Assembly (NCBI RefSeq): GCF_001953975.1
Contig: NZ_MBEJ01000083.1
Span: 1 to 64,000 of the forward strand
Source of the DNA: Mycobacterium sp. NS-7484
Lineage (GTDB): Bacteria > Actinomycetota > Actinomycetes > Mycobacteriales > Mycobacteriaceae
Length of the DNA: 64,000 bases
Direction: 5' to 3'
Shown: piece by piece, positions 18,648-27,200 of the stretch
How positions within the stretch are numbered: position 1 is the first letter of the stretch
Layout: each line of letters begins with the position of its first letter
Position numbers and translations under genes: made by a program
Notes under the pieces: generated by a model
What the model was told of the DNA's origin: nothing
The model's database searches: none
The model's input: the letters and a program-made list of their open reading frames with translations, nothing else

Positions 18648-20150
18648 ATGACTTCCCTGTGGCTTGCGAACCGTCCGGACCGCCCGCTCGCACCCGCCCT
18701 CGCCGAGGAATCGGCCCGGCGGGCCGATGTCGTCATCGTCGGCGCCGGCATCACCGGTCTTGTCACCGCCGTACTGCTGGCCCGGGCCGGGAAAGACGTG
18801 CTGGTCTTGGAGGCACGTACCGCAGGGGCCGGCACGACCGGTAACACCACGGCGAAGATCAGCCTGTTGCAGGGCACCAAGATGTCGCAGATCCTGGCGA
18901 AGCATTCAGCGAAGGTGGCGCGTCAATACGCCCAGGGCAACCTCGAAGGCCAGCAGTGGTTGACCGGTTACTGCCAGACGCACGGGATCGACCTGCAACA
19001 CGAGGATGCCTACACCTACGCCCAGTCCTCCGACGGTGTGGCGAAAGCCAAGGCCGAACTGGAAGCCTGCCGGACGGCCGGGCTCGACGTCGAATGGCTC
19101 GACGACGCGGACGTACCGTTCCCCTTCCATGGTGGCGTCCGACTGGCCGATCAAGCCCAGTTCGATCCGATGCCATTGCTGGACAACCTGATTGCCGAGC
19201 TCGGTGAGCGTAACGGGCGGCTGGCCGAAGGTGCCAGGGTGCAACGGGTTTCGCACGGCCGGGGCGGCCTCACCCTCCGGGTGCAGACCACCAGCGGCGA
19301 CGTCGACGTGCACACCGAGCAATGCGTCCTGGCCACCGGAATCCCGATCCTGGACCGGGGCGGATTCTTCGCCCGCCTCAGCCCCCATCGCTCGTACTGC
19401 CTGGCGTTCCGGGTGCCGGGCAACATCACCCGGGGCATGTACATCTCGACTGATTCCCCCACCCGCTCAACGCGTTCGGCGCCGACGGCCGACGGGGAAC
19501 GACTCATCGTCGGCGGGGCCGGCCACACGGTGGGGCGCAGCAGTGACCCTGCGGCCTCAGTCCAGGAGCTGGCCACCTGGGCCAAGTTGCACTGGCCCGG
19601 CGCCGAGCAGACGCACTACTGGTCGGCGCAGGACTACACGCCCGCCGATGCGCTGCCGTACGTCGGCCCGATCCTGCCGGGCTCCGACAAGATCCACGTC
19701 GCAACGGGTTTCGACAAGTGGGGCATGACCAACGGGGTCGCCGCCGCGTTGGCGTTGTCAAGTCGGATCCTGGGCGGCCGGATGGACTGGGCCGAGGCGT
19801 TCGCCAGCTGGAGTCCGCACGAGTTGTCGGGCCTTTCCACCGCGGTACAGACCAACCTGACGGTCGGATTGAACATGGCCAAGGGCTGGATCACGCCGGT
19901 GACCCGGATCGGTGCGGCCGCCGGTGAGAACTGTGGTGTCGTCAGCGGACCGCCCTGGCACCTGCAGGCCGACAGCGTCGTCGACGGGGTCGAACACACG
20001 GTGTCGCCGGTGTGCCCACACCTGGGTGGCATCGTCAACTGGAACGACGCCGACAAAACGTGGGACTGCCCGCTGCACGGCTCCCGCTTCACCCCGGACG
20101 GCACCCTGATCGAAGGTCCGGCCACCCGCAACCTCACCCGTTCCGGATAA
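18648..20150 (+). CDS. FAD-dependent oxidoreductase fused to a C-terminal Rieske domain
   Basis: 500 residues. The N-terminal FAD fold shows VVIVGAGITGLVTAVLLARAG at about 28-48 and VLVLEARTAGAGTTGNTTAK, typical of D-amino-acid/glycine-oxidase-like DAO proteins. The last 45 residues supply a Rieske [2Fe-2S] site: C456-P-H458 and C474-P-L-H477. The Rieske cluster probably feeds electrons to or from the flavin. Such fusions occur widely in actinobacteria and Bacillus without a known substrate. The ATG 14 codons from the earliest possible start is preferred because it puts the FAD motif near residue 30. Confidence 0.92.
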   Translation: MTSLWLANRPDRPLAPALAEESARRADVVIVGAGITGLVTAVLLARAGKDVLVLEARTAGAGTTGNTTAKISLLQGTKMSQILAKHSAKVARQYAQGNLEGQQWLTGYCQTHGIDLQHEDAYTYAQSSDGVAKAKAELEACRTAGLDVEWLDDADVPFPFHGGVRLADQAQFDPMPLLDNLIAELGERNGRLAEGARVQRVSHGRGGLTLRVQTTSGDVDVHTEQCVLATGIPILDRGGFFARLSPHRSYCLAFRVPGNITRGMYISTDSPTRSTRSAPTADGERLIVGGAGHTVGRSSDPAASVQELATWAKLHWPGAEQTHYWSAQDYTPADALPYVGPILPGSDKIHVATGFDKWGMTNGVAAALALSSRILGGRMDWAEAFASWSPHELSGLSTAVQTNLTVGLNMAKGWITPVTRIGAAAGENCGVVSGPPWHLQADSVVDGVEHTVSPVCPHLGGIVNWNDADKTWDCPLHGSRFTPDGTLIEGPATRNLTRSG

Positions 20151-20172
20151 GCCGTGGCCCGGGTGTGCTCAA

Positions 20173-20640
20173 ATGTCGGGCATGGGTGACATCGACGACA
20201 TCAAGCAAGTCAAATACCGGTACCTGCGTGCGCTGGACACCAAGCACTGGGACGATTTCGCCGACACCCTCACCGAGGACGTCGAGGGTGATTACGGGCA
20301 GTCGATGGGGCAGAAGCTGCACTTCACCGAACGTGACTCCCTGGTCGAGTACATGAAGAGCTCACTGGGTCCGGAGGTGATCACCGAGCATCGCGTCGCG
20401 CACCCCGAGATCGTGGTGGACGGCGACGAGGCCACCGGCACCTGGTATCTGCAGGACCGGGTGATCGTCGCGAGCCTGAACTTCATGTTGTTCGGCTCGG
20501 CGTTCTACCGCGATCGCTACCGGCGGACCGCCGACGGCTGGCGGATCAGTGCCACCGGCTATGACCGCACCTACGACGCCACCCTGTCGCTGGAGAATCT
20601 CAACTTCAACCTCGAACCCGGTGCGGCCCTGAACATTTGA
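20173..20640 (+). CDS. SnoaL-like / NTF2-fold protein
   Basis: 155 residues with the bile-acid-dehydratase-like SnoaL_4 pattern: IKQVKYRYLRALDTKHWDDF near the start, LTEDVEGDYG, VAHPEIVVDGDEATGTWYL, and RYRRTADGWRISATGYDRTY at the end. The N-terminal Tyr, Asp and His positions resemble dehydratase or isomerase active sites, but a specific reaction cannot be read from sequence. It follows the FAD/Rieske gene by 22 nt and could share its transcript. A second ATG 9 nt downstream is an alternative start. Confidence 0.85.
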   Translation: MSGMGDIDDIKQVKYRYLRALDTKHWDDFADTLTEDVEGDYGQSMGQKLHFTERDSLVEYMKSSLGPEVITEHRVAHPEIVVDGDEATGTWYLQDRVIVASLNFMLFGSAFYRDRYRRTADGWRISATGYDRTYDATLSLENLNFNLEPGAALNI

Positions 20641-20643
20641 CGG

Positions 20644-21297
20644 CTATTGCGCGATCGCGATAACCGCGCCCGGGCGCAGCCACTGCATGATCTTCACCAG
20701 GGTGGCGTCGTCGATCGCCACGCAACCGGCCGTCGGCCCGCCGTCGGTGGTGTGCACGAAGAACGCGCCACCGTTACCGGGCACCCGGGCCTTGTTGACA
20801 CCCATCACGACAGCGTGTTTGTACTGCGGTATCCGCAGGTTCTCGGTGCCGCTGCTGGGATCGGTGTCGAACGGGCACTGCGCCTTCTTGCACACCTGCA
20901 TGGTGTTGTAGGTCGGACTCTTCATGTCCCCGTCCCACCAATGGTCCGGACCGACCTGCACGTAAGGCAGGCCGCCACCTGGATTCGGCGCTGTGCCGAA
21001 GGCGAAGTCGAGGGTGAACACGCCCATGGGCGTCTTCATCTCGCCGTCATGGGTCTGCGGCGCCATCCCATTGGCCCCGACGTTGGCGTCGATTCCGGCC
21101 GCGACCGGCTGCCATCCGGCGGGCCCACGCTGCCACACATCCATCTTGGCTTTCGAACCGCCCACCCCGACAACGGAAATCACCTGGGTGGCGGCCCCCA
21201 CCGAGGAGGCGAACCACGGCGGATCGACCGCGCCGGCGGTGGGCGCGCACGCCAACGCCAGCACCCCGGCACACAGCATGGCGAGCAGTCGGCGCAT
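20644..21297 (-). CDS. Exported L,D-transpeptidase (YkuD)-like protein
   Basis: 217 residues with a signal peptide (MRRLLAMLCAGVLALACAPTAGA). The catalytic region has the YkuD-type His and Cys: FFVHTTDGGPTAGCVAIDD, followed by the closing strand LRPGAVIAIAQ. Upstream, MKTPMGVFTLDFAFG is typical of the family. The M. tuberculosis counterpart by place and length is Rv0309. It may cross-link or edit peptidoglycan, but it differs from the canonical LdtMt enzymes in lacking their Ig-like domains. Two further Cys (CKKAQC) could form a disulfide. It is convergent with the SnoaL gene, with only 3 nt between stops. Confidence 0.88.
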   Translation of the reverse strand: MRRLLAMLCAGVLALACAPTAGAVDPPWFASSVGAATQVISVVGVGGSKAKMDVWQRGPAGWQPVAAGIDANVGANGMAPQTHDGEMKTPMGVFTLDFAFGTAPNPGGGLPYVQVGPDHWWDGDMKSPTYNTMQVCKKAQCPFDTDPSSGTENLRIPQYKHAVVMGVNKARVPGNGGAFFVHTTDGGPTAGCVAIDDATLVKIMQWLRPGAVIAIAQ

Positions 21298-21375
21298 CAA
21301 TTCATCGTCGTCGTCGGCGCTCTCGTCCCGATAAAGCTCGGAGCACGATCAGGTCGCGGAAGCTACGTTGGCGGG

Positions 21376-22839
21376 ATGGATCTGCGTGCGATCGGCAAGG
21401 GGTTGGGAACGCTGGACCGTGAAGTGTTCGAGGCGGTCGCGGAGTCCCCGAGCCCGCTTCTGGACACTGTCATGCCCGGGCTGACCAGGGCGGCGGACCA
21501 TTCCAAACTGTGGTTCGCCATCGCTGCGGCCATGGGCGCCGTCGGCGGCACGTCCTTGAAGCGCGGGGCGACCCGCGGCGTGATCTCCCTGGCGGTCACC
21601 AGCCTCGTCACCAATCAGGTGGCCAAGCGGATCTGGCGCCGTCCACGTCCGGACCGCACCCTGATCCCGCTGGCCCGACGGACCCGGCGCGTGCCCACCT
21701 CGCATTCGCTGCCGTCGGGCCACTCGGCGAGCGCCGCGGCGTTCGCGGTGGGCGTCGGCCTGGAATCGGCGCCGGCCGGGTTTCCGCTGGCACTGTTGGC
21801 CGGCCTGGTCGGGTTGTCCCGGGTGGCCACCGGCGCGCACTATCCCGGTGACGTGTTCGCCGGGTTCGGCATCGGCGCGGCGATCGCGATCCTCGGCGCC
21901 CGCGTGGTGCCCACCGCCCCGGCAACCACCATGCCCGCCGCCGATCCGCTGCGGTTCCACACCGAACCCCGCCCGGACGGGGCCGGCGTCGCGCTGGTGA
22001 TCAACCCGGCCTCCGGCGACGGCACCGGCGCGCGCATCCTCGACGAGGTACGGAACGCGTTGCCGCGCACCGAGATCATCGAAGTGGGTGACGACGACGA
22101 CATCGGGGCGGTGCTGCGGGACACCGCCCGTCGCACCGAAGTGCTCGCGGTGGGCGGCGGTGTCGGCACCGTGGCCGGCGCCGCCGCCGCGGCGGACGAG
22201 GCAGGGGTGCCGCTGGCGGTTTTCCCCGGTGGCACGTTCAACCACTTCGCCAAGGACATCGGTTGCGATTCGGTGGCCCAGACCGTCAAGGCGATCACCG
22301 AGGGCAGCGCGGCCTACGTCGACCTGGTGTGCCTCAACGAGGAACAGCTGGTGGTCAACACCGCCAGCATCGGCGCCTACCCCCGCTACGTGCGGACCCG
22401 GGAGAAGCTCGAACACCGGCTCGGCAAACGGCTGGCCGGGATATATGCGCTGTATCTGACACTGCGCCGGGACAAGCCGGTACGTATCCGCTACGACGAC
22501 AAGACGCTTCTGACGTCGCTGTTCTTCCTGGGCAACTCGACCTACATTCCGTCGGGCTTCGCCCCGTCGCAGCGCCCTCGGCTCGACGACGGCCTGCTCG
22601 ACGTGCGAATCCTGGAGACGGGTAAACGGTTCAGCCGGTTGCGCATCGCCACGGCCGTGGCACTGGGCCGGCTCGAGCGCAGTCCGCTGTATCACGAGTT
22701 GCGGGTGCCGCAGTTCAGCTTCGTCGCCGTCGACGGGCCCACCACCGTGGCCCATGACGGTGAGGTTGGGGAGGCGCTGCGCGAGGCCAGTTTCAGCGTG
22801 CGCTATCGAGCGCTGCCGGTGTTTCGTCCACTGCCGTGA
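21376..22839 (+). CDS. PAP2 phosphatase fused to a diacylglycerol-kinase-like domain
   Basis: 487 residues. Residues 1-180 are a membrane PAP2 domain with all three phosphatase motifs: KRIWRRPRPDR, SLPSGHSASAAA and SRVATGAHYPGDVFAG. Residues about 205-487 are a DAGK/LCB5-type domain: VALVINPASGDGTGARI, AVFPGGTFNHFAKDIG and FFLGNSTYIPSGFAP. The nucleotide loop reads GGGVGT where the family has GG(G)DGT, so the signature Asp is Val. The two halves would act in opposite directions on lipid phosphates. The C-terminus overlaps the convergent PAP2 gene by 47 bp. Confidence 0.9.
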   Translation: MDLRAIGKGLGTLDREVFEAVAESPSPLLDTVMPGLTRAADHSKLWFAIAAAMGAVGGTSLKRGATRGVISLAVTSLVTNQVAKRIWRRPRPDRTLIPLARRTRRVPTSHSLPSGHSASAAAFAVGVGLESAPAGFPLALLAGLVGLSRVATGAHYPGDVFAGFGIGAAIAILGARVVPTAPATTMPAADPLRFHTEPRPDGAGVALVINPASGDGTGARILDEVRNALPRTEIIEVGDDDDIGAVLRDTARRTEVLAVGGGVGTVAGAAAAADEAGVPLAVFPGGTFNHFAKDIGCDSVAQTVKAITEGSAAYVDLVCLNEEQLVVNTASIGAYPRYVRTREKLEHRLGKRLAGIYALYLTLRRDKPVRIRYDDKTLLTSLFFLGNSTYIPSGFAPSQRPRLDDGLLDVRILETGKRFSRLRIATAVALGRLERSPLYHELRVPQFSFVAVDGPTTVAHDGEVGEALREASFSVRYRALPVFRPLP

Positions 22840-23464
22840 CGGACGGGTACGGCGGACAGATCAGGTACACCACGATGAACCACACGTAGCCCAACGCCCA
22901 GCCGGCCACCACATCGGACGCGTGGTGGACGTTGAGCACCACCCGGCCCACACCGATCGCCACGACCAACAGCACCCCGGCCGCCACCCACCATTTCCGC
23001 AGCGGCGGATGAAGCGTCGGCCAGACGAGCACCGACAGGGCCAGCACGGCGACCATCACCCCCAACGCGTGCCCGGAGGGGAACGAGCTGGACAGGGCGT
23101 GCACCAGTGCGGTGTCCGGACGTGCCCGGTTGACCACGGCCTTGGCCACCTCGGTGACCACCGCGCTGAGTTCGATGGTCAACACCAGGAACAGCGCGAG
23201 ACGACGCCGGCGCCGCACCAGCGCGACGCCGATGAGCACCACGGCCAGCAACCGGAAGGCGAACGGCCCGAGCACCTCGCAGAACGCGTTCCACGCGATC
23301 ACCCAGCCCGGGTGTGCCGACAGATACCGGTACGGACCGGCCAGGCCGGCGGTGTCGAGGTCGGCCAGCCACGGCCAGCGCTGCGCATAACCGACCCACA
23401 GCGCGGCATACACCGCCACGGCCGCCACGGCGGTCACGATCAGCCACCTGGCACGGGTTCCCAC
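22793..23464 (-). CDS. PAP2-family membrane phosphatase
   Basis: About 223 residues with five to six membrane spans and the PAP2 motifs KAVVNRARPDT, SSFPSGHALGVM and RVVLNVHHASDVVAGWALG. It would remove phosphate from lipid or isoprenoid phosphates at the membrane. It matches Rv0308 in position and type. The GTG start is chosen so the protein begins just before the first span; an ATG 60 nt upstream would overlap the start of the divergent gene. Its last 15 codons lie within the opposite gene. Confidence 0.85.
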   Translation of the reverse strand: MGTRARWLIVTAVAAVAVYAALWVGYAQRWPWLADLDTAGLAGPYRYLSAHPGWVIAWNAFCEVLGPFAFRLLAVVLIGVALVRRRRRLALFLVLTIELSAVVTEVAKAVVNRARPDTALVHALSSSFPSGHALGVMVAVLALSVLVWPTLHPPLRKWWVAAGVLLVVAIGVGRVVLNVHHASDVVAGWALGYVWFIVVYLICPPYPSVTAVDETPAALDSAR

Positions 23465-23522
23465 CAGATAATCTCTACCAGCTCCAATCGTTCCGCCATG
23501 TTTGCGCGCTACCGTCGGAGAC

Positions 23523-24005
23523 ATGGCATTGATCCTGCGAAAGCTGATGCACATCGGCGGACTGCCCGAGGGTCTGCGGGCGGAAGCCGAAGCCGAGGGC
23601 ATCCTGTTTCTTGCCGAATACATCCCTGTGACCAGGCGCTTCACCGGAACGATTCCGGGTATGCGGTCGTCGGGCAGCGTCGCGAGCTACGCCGGTTCGC
23701 TGGTCCTGACCAATCACCGCGCATTGGCGACGATGTCGACCCTGCCCAAGCTTGCCGGCCGCAGCATCGATCAGCCGTGGTCGGCCCCACAAAGCGGCGC
23801 GGTGCACGCCGAGTTCACCACGACCGGCCTCACCCTGCAGGCCGACGTCGGCGACATCGACCAACGCTGCGAGGGTGAGCTCTCACTGCACTTCAAGACC
23901 GACATCGGCGACGAGGTGCTGGAGCGGTTGCCGAGCCGGTCGTTGGCCTTCGACGTGGGCCCGGAGTACGTTTTTCGCGCGGTCGGTGTGCCGTATCACC
24001 CGTAG
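23523..24005 (+). CDS. Conserved mycobacterial protein of unknown function
   Basis: 160 residues, no signal peptide or membrane span. The sequence alternates beta-like stretches (SYAGSLVLTNHRALATM, HAEFTTTGLTLQADVG, GELSLHFKTDIG), which resembles a PH- or lipid-binding-like beta fold, but I recognise no named family. Position and length fit Rv0307c of M. tuberculosis, also uncharacterised. The start ATG is placed after the divergent PAP2 promoter region; an ATG 21 nt upstream is less likely. Confidence 0.75.
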   Translation: MALILRKLMHIGGLPEGLRAEAEAEGILFLAEYIPVTRRFTGTIPGMRSSGSVASYAGSLVLTNHRALATMSTLPKLAGRSIDQPWSAPQSGAVHAEFTTTGLTLQADVGDIDQRCEGELSLHFKTDIGDEVLERLPSRSLAFDVGPEYVFRAVGVPYHP

Positions 24006-24089
24006 CAAATAACGTGCTCGCGATGAGCCAAACGGTTGCCGTGCGGCGGCGCACCCGGTTCGGTTGTGCGGGGATGGAAAGGATGTGAC

Positions 24090-25460
24090 GTGACCGAGCC
24101 GCAACGGCAGAACCTGATGATCGTGCACTGGCACGACCTCGGGCGCCATCTGGGCGCGTACGGCCACTCCGACGTGGACAGCCCGCACCTCGACCGGTTG
24201 GCCGCCGAGGGGATTCTGTTCACCCGGGCGCATGCCACCGCGCCGCTGTGCTCGCCGTCGCGAGGTTCGCTGTTCACCGGGCGCTACCCGCAGAGCAACG
24301 GCCTGGTCGGTTTGGCCCACCACGGCTGGGAGTATCGCGCCGGCGTGCGTACCCTGCCCCACATTCTGGGTGAATCCGGTTGGTACACAGCGTTGTTCGG
24401 TATGCAACACGAAACCTCCTACCCGGCCAACCTGGGATACGACGAGTTCGACGTGTCCAATTCGTACTGCGAGTACGTCGTCGAGCAGGCCACGGCATGG
24501 CTCACCGATCCACCGCGCCAACCGTTCCTGCTGACCACCGGCTTTTTCGAAACGCACCGACCCTACCCACACGACCGGTACGCGCCCGCCGACGCCGACG
24601 AGGTGACCGTGCCCGACTATCTGCCCGACACCGGCGCGGTGCGTGACGACCTGGCCGAGTTCTACGGATCGATCGCGGTGGCGGACGCCAAGGTCGGTGA
24701 ACTGCTCGGGGTCCTGGCGCAGACGGGTCTCGACCGGAACACCTGGGTGGTGTTCATGACCGATCACGGGCCGGCGCTGCCGCGGGCCAAGTCGACGCTG
24801 TACGACGCCGGCACCGGCATCGCGTTGATCGTGCGTCCACCGCGTGGGGCCGGCACGTCGCCGCGCCGTTATGACGAACTGTTCAGCGGCGTCGACCTCT
24901 TACCGACCCTGCTCGAATTGCTCGGCGTCCCCATCCCCGACGAGGTCGAGGGACTGTCGCACGCCGGCAACCTCACGACATCCGCCGCCGAGCCGGAACA
25001 GATCCGGTCCGAGGTGTACACCACAAAGACCTACCACGATTCTTTCGATCCAATTCGTGCCATCCGCACGAAGGAATACAGCTATATCGAGAACTACGCG
25101 GCGCGACCATTGTTGGATCTGCCCTGGGATATCGCCGACAGTCCCCCCGGACGTGCGCTCGGCAACCAGATCCGTACCCCGCGGCCGGCGCGTGAACTGT
25201 ACGACCTCGTCGCCGACCCGACGGAACGTAACAACCTGCTCGGGGCCGATGCCACCGACAAGGCCGAGGCGATCGCCAACGACCTGGCATTGTTGCTCAA
25301 TGATTGGCGAGAGAAGACGCTCGACGTGATTCCCTCCGAATTCGCCGGCACCCGGATTTCCGAGCGTTACACCGAGACATATTTGAGCATCCACGGCCGC
25401 CCGGCAACCAGTCGATCCGCGATCGCCACCGACCGTGGCATCACCGAGACCCATCAATAG
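24090..25460 (+). CDS. Type I sulfatase
   Basis: 456 residues, alkaline-phosphatase-fold sulfatase. The active-site consensus CxPSR is intact in APLCSPSRGSLFTGRYPQ near 50; its Cys would be converted to formylglycine. Metal-binding segments include VHWHDLGRHLGAYG at the N-terminus and FMTDHGPALPRAKSTLYD around 225-245. The GTG start follows GGAAAGGA by 7 nt. The next gene is stf0, encoding a sulfotransferase that sulfates trehalose, so the pair may add and remove the same sulfate. Rv0296c is the expected orthologue. No signal peptide is visible, so action is probably cytosolic. Confidence 0.92.
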   Translation: MTEPQRQNLMIVHWHDLGRHLGAYGHSDVDSPHLDRLAAEGILFTRAHATAPLCSPSRGSLFTGRYPQSNGLVGLAHHGWEYRAGVRTLPHILGESGWYTALFGMQHETSYPANLGYDEFDVSNSYCEYVVEQATAWLTDPPRQPFLLTTGFFETHRPYPHDRYAPADADEVTVPDYLPDTGAVRDDLAEFYGSIAVADAKVGELLGVLAQTGLDRNTWVVFMTDHGPALPRAKSTLYDAGTGIALIVRPPRGAGTSPRRYDELFSGVDLLPTLLELLGVPIPDEVEGLSHAGNLTTSAAEPEQIRSEVYTTKTYHDSFDPIRAIRTKEYSYIENYAARPLLDLPWDIADSPPGRALGNQIRTPRPARELYDLVADPTERNNLLGADATDKAEAIANDLALLLNDWREKTLDVIPSEFAGTRISERYTETYLSIHGRPATSRSAIATDRGITETHQ

Positions 25461-25538
25461 TTTTTCTCATCGCAAGCGAAAACTCTTGACGCCCATTTGA
25501 ATAGGCGCCGCAAACAAATCATGGTTAAAGTCTCGCCC

Positions 25539-26378
25539 ATGTCAGATCATCCGACTGCCTACCTGGTGCTCGCTTCCCAGCGCAGCGGCAGCACCCTGCT
25601 GGTCGAGTCCCTGCGGGCCACCGGCATGGCCGGCGAACCTCAGGAGTTCTTCCAGTACCTGCCGACCACCAGCATGTCGCCACAACCGCGGGAATGGTTC
25701 GCCGGTGTCGAGGACGAGTCGATCCTGCGTCTGCTCGATCCACTGGTGGAGGGCAAGCCGGACCTGGCCCCGGCCGAGATCTGGCGCGACTACATCCGCA
25801 CGGTCGGTCGCACGCCCAACGGGGTGTGGGGCGGCAAGTTGATGTGGAACCAGACCCCGCTGCTGCTGGACCGCGTCACGGGCCTGCCCGAGCGGTCAGG
25901 GCCGGGCCTCCTCTCGGCGATCCGCGATGTCGTGGGCAGCGACCCGGTGCTGATCCACGTCTACCGGCCCGACGTTGTGTCACAGGCGGTTTCGTTCTGG
26001 CGGGCGGTGCAGACCAGGGTCTGGCGCGGCCGGGCCGACCCGGTCCGTGATGCGCGCGCCGAGTACCACGCCGGTGCGATCGCGCACGTGGTGCGGCTGC
26101 TGCAGGCGCAGGAAGAAGGCTGGCGGGCCTGGTTCGCCGAGGAGAACATCTCCCCCATCGACGTGTCCTACCCGTATCTGTGGCGCAATCTCACCACCGT
26201 GGTGGCCACCGTGCTCGAAGCGCTGGGCCTGGACCCCCAACTGGCCCCGCAGCCGGTGCTGGAGCGACAAGCCGACCAGCGTTCCGACGAGTGGGTGGAC
26301 CGTTACCGCCGCGATGCCGAGAAGGAGGGCCTACCCACCGGTGATTTCGGTGCATCCAGTAACGCCTCGCGTTACTAA
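25539..26378 (+). CDS. stf0: Trehalose 2-sulfotransferase
   Basis: 279 residues. The start [20 protein letters not shown] matches my memory of Stf0 better than an ATG six codons upstream. The PAPS 5'-phosphosulfate loop is [14 protein letters not shown]. Further family blocks are [33 protein letters not shown] and [12 protein letters not shown]. It transfers sulfate from PAPS to the 2-position of trehalose, the first step toward sulfolipid-1 in M. tuberculosis; other mycobacteria make trehalose sulfate derivatives. The final residues [13 protein letters not shown] lie in a hairpin shared with the opposite gene and look like an added tail. Confidence 0.96.
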   Translation: MSDHPTAYLVLASQRSGSTLLVESLRATGMAGEPQEFFQYLPTTSMSPQPREWFAGVEDESILRLLDPLVEGKPDLAPAEIWRDYIRTVGRTPNGVWGGKLMWNQTPLLLDRVTGLPERSGPGLLSAIRDVVGSDPVLIHVYRPDVVSQAVSFWRAVQTRVWRGRADPVRDARAEYHAGAIAHVVRLLQAQEEGWRAWFAEENISPIDVSYPYLWRNLTTVVATVLEALGLDPQLAPQPVLERQADQRSDEWVDRYRRDAEKEGLPTGDFGASSNASRY

Positions 26379-26393
26379 ATGCGCCGAAATCAC
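26341..26393. terminator. Nested hairpin covering the 3' ends of stf0 and tam
   Basis: Outer arms GTGATTTCGGTGCAT and ATGCGCCGAAATCAC pair with one mismatch, and inner arms AGTAACGC and GCGTTACT pair perfectly around CTC. The element contains both convergent stop codons, so it can work as a bidirectional terminator. Its symmetry also suggests an inserted palindromic element. Confidence 0.75.
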
Positions 26394-27154
26394 TGGACGC
26401 GGGCGACCACGAACACGCGCCGGAACGGGAAGAACGTGACGCCGTCGGCCCGCCGCGGATAGGCCTCGGCCAGCATCGGGATGATCTCTTGGCGGTACTG
26501 CTCCCACAGTTCATCGCTCAGCCTGCTCTTGACCTGGGTGAGTGCCGTTCCGGTGATCCAGTCGAGAACCGGTGTCTCCCCGGTCAATTGATGCACATAA
26601 GTGCTCTCCCAGGCGTCCACCGCACAGCCGGCGTCAGACAGTAGCCCGGCGTACTGCGCGGGCGTGTCCACCTGGCCCACATCACGCCAGGGCATGTCGC
26701 GCAGCGCCTCGGCGAACGGTTCACGCCGCGCCAACGCCCGCACCGCATGGTGTGACGGCGCGTCGAAGTTGCCCGGCACCTGGAACGCGATCCACGCTCC
26801 CGCCGGCAGTTGCGCAACCCACCGCGCCACAAGTTCGCGATGCGTGGGCACCCACTGCAGTGCCGCGTTGGAGACCACGACGTCGGTGTCGGGTTGGGGC
26901 TCCCAATCCTCGATGGCGCCGAGGTAGGCCTCGATCCCCCGGTCCTGTGCGGCCGCCACCATCTCCAGTGAATTGTCCCAGGCCTCCAGCGTGGCGTCGG
27001 GCCACCGCTGGGCGAGGGTCTCGGTCAGGTTCCCCGGCCCACAACCCAGATCCACCACCCGTCGCGGAGCCGTCGCCGCCACTCGCGAGAGCAGGTCGTA
27101 GAACGGCCGCCCTCGGTGATCGGCAAAGGCCAGATACGTTTCCGGGTTCCACAC
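26390..27154 (-). CDS. tam: Trans-aconitate 2-methyltransferase
   Basis: 254 residues, class I SAM methyltransferase. The SAM motif I is [19 protein letters not shown] at about 33-51, and the acidic residue follows in [13 protein letters not shown]. Tam-specific stretches include the N-terminal [29 protein letters not shown] and [10 protein letters not shown]. The enzyme esterifies trans-aconitate, limiting inhibition of the citric acid cycle. The GTG start is supported by GGGGGAT upstream and by the usual N-terminus. Matches Rv0294 in context. Confidence 0.93.
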   Translation of the reverse strand: MWNPETYLAFADHRGRPFYDLLSRVAATAPRRVVDLGCGPGNLTETLAQRWPDATLEAWDNSLEMVAAAQDRGIEAYLGAIEDWEPQPDTDVVVSNAALQWVPTHRELVARWVAQLPAGAWIAFQVPGNFDAPSHHAVRALARREPFAEALRDMPWRDVGQVDTPAQYAGLLSDAGCAVDAWESTYVHQLTGETPVLDWITGTALTQVKSRLSDELWEQYRQEIIPMLAEAYPRRADGVTFFPFRRVFVVARVQ

Positions 27155-27200
27155 GCCCCGATCATCCCCCGTCGGGCCGGTGGGTGCATGATCGTCGACG

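Noticed and set aside
20641..20680. CGCGATCGCG palindrome between convergent genes as a regulatory site
   Set aside because: Only 10 bp and inside the coding end of the L,D-transpeptidase-like gene; expected by chance in this GC range.
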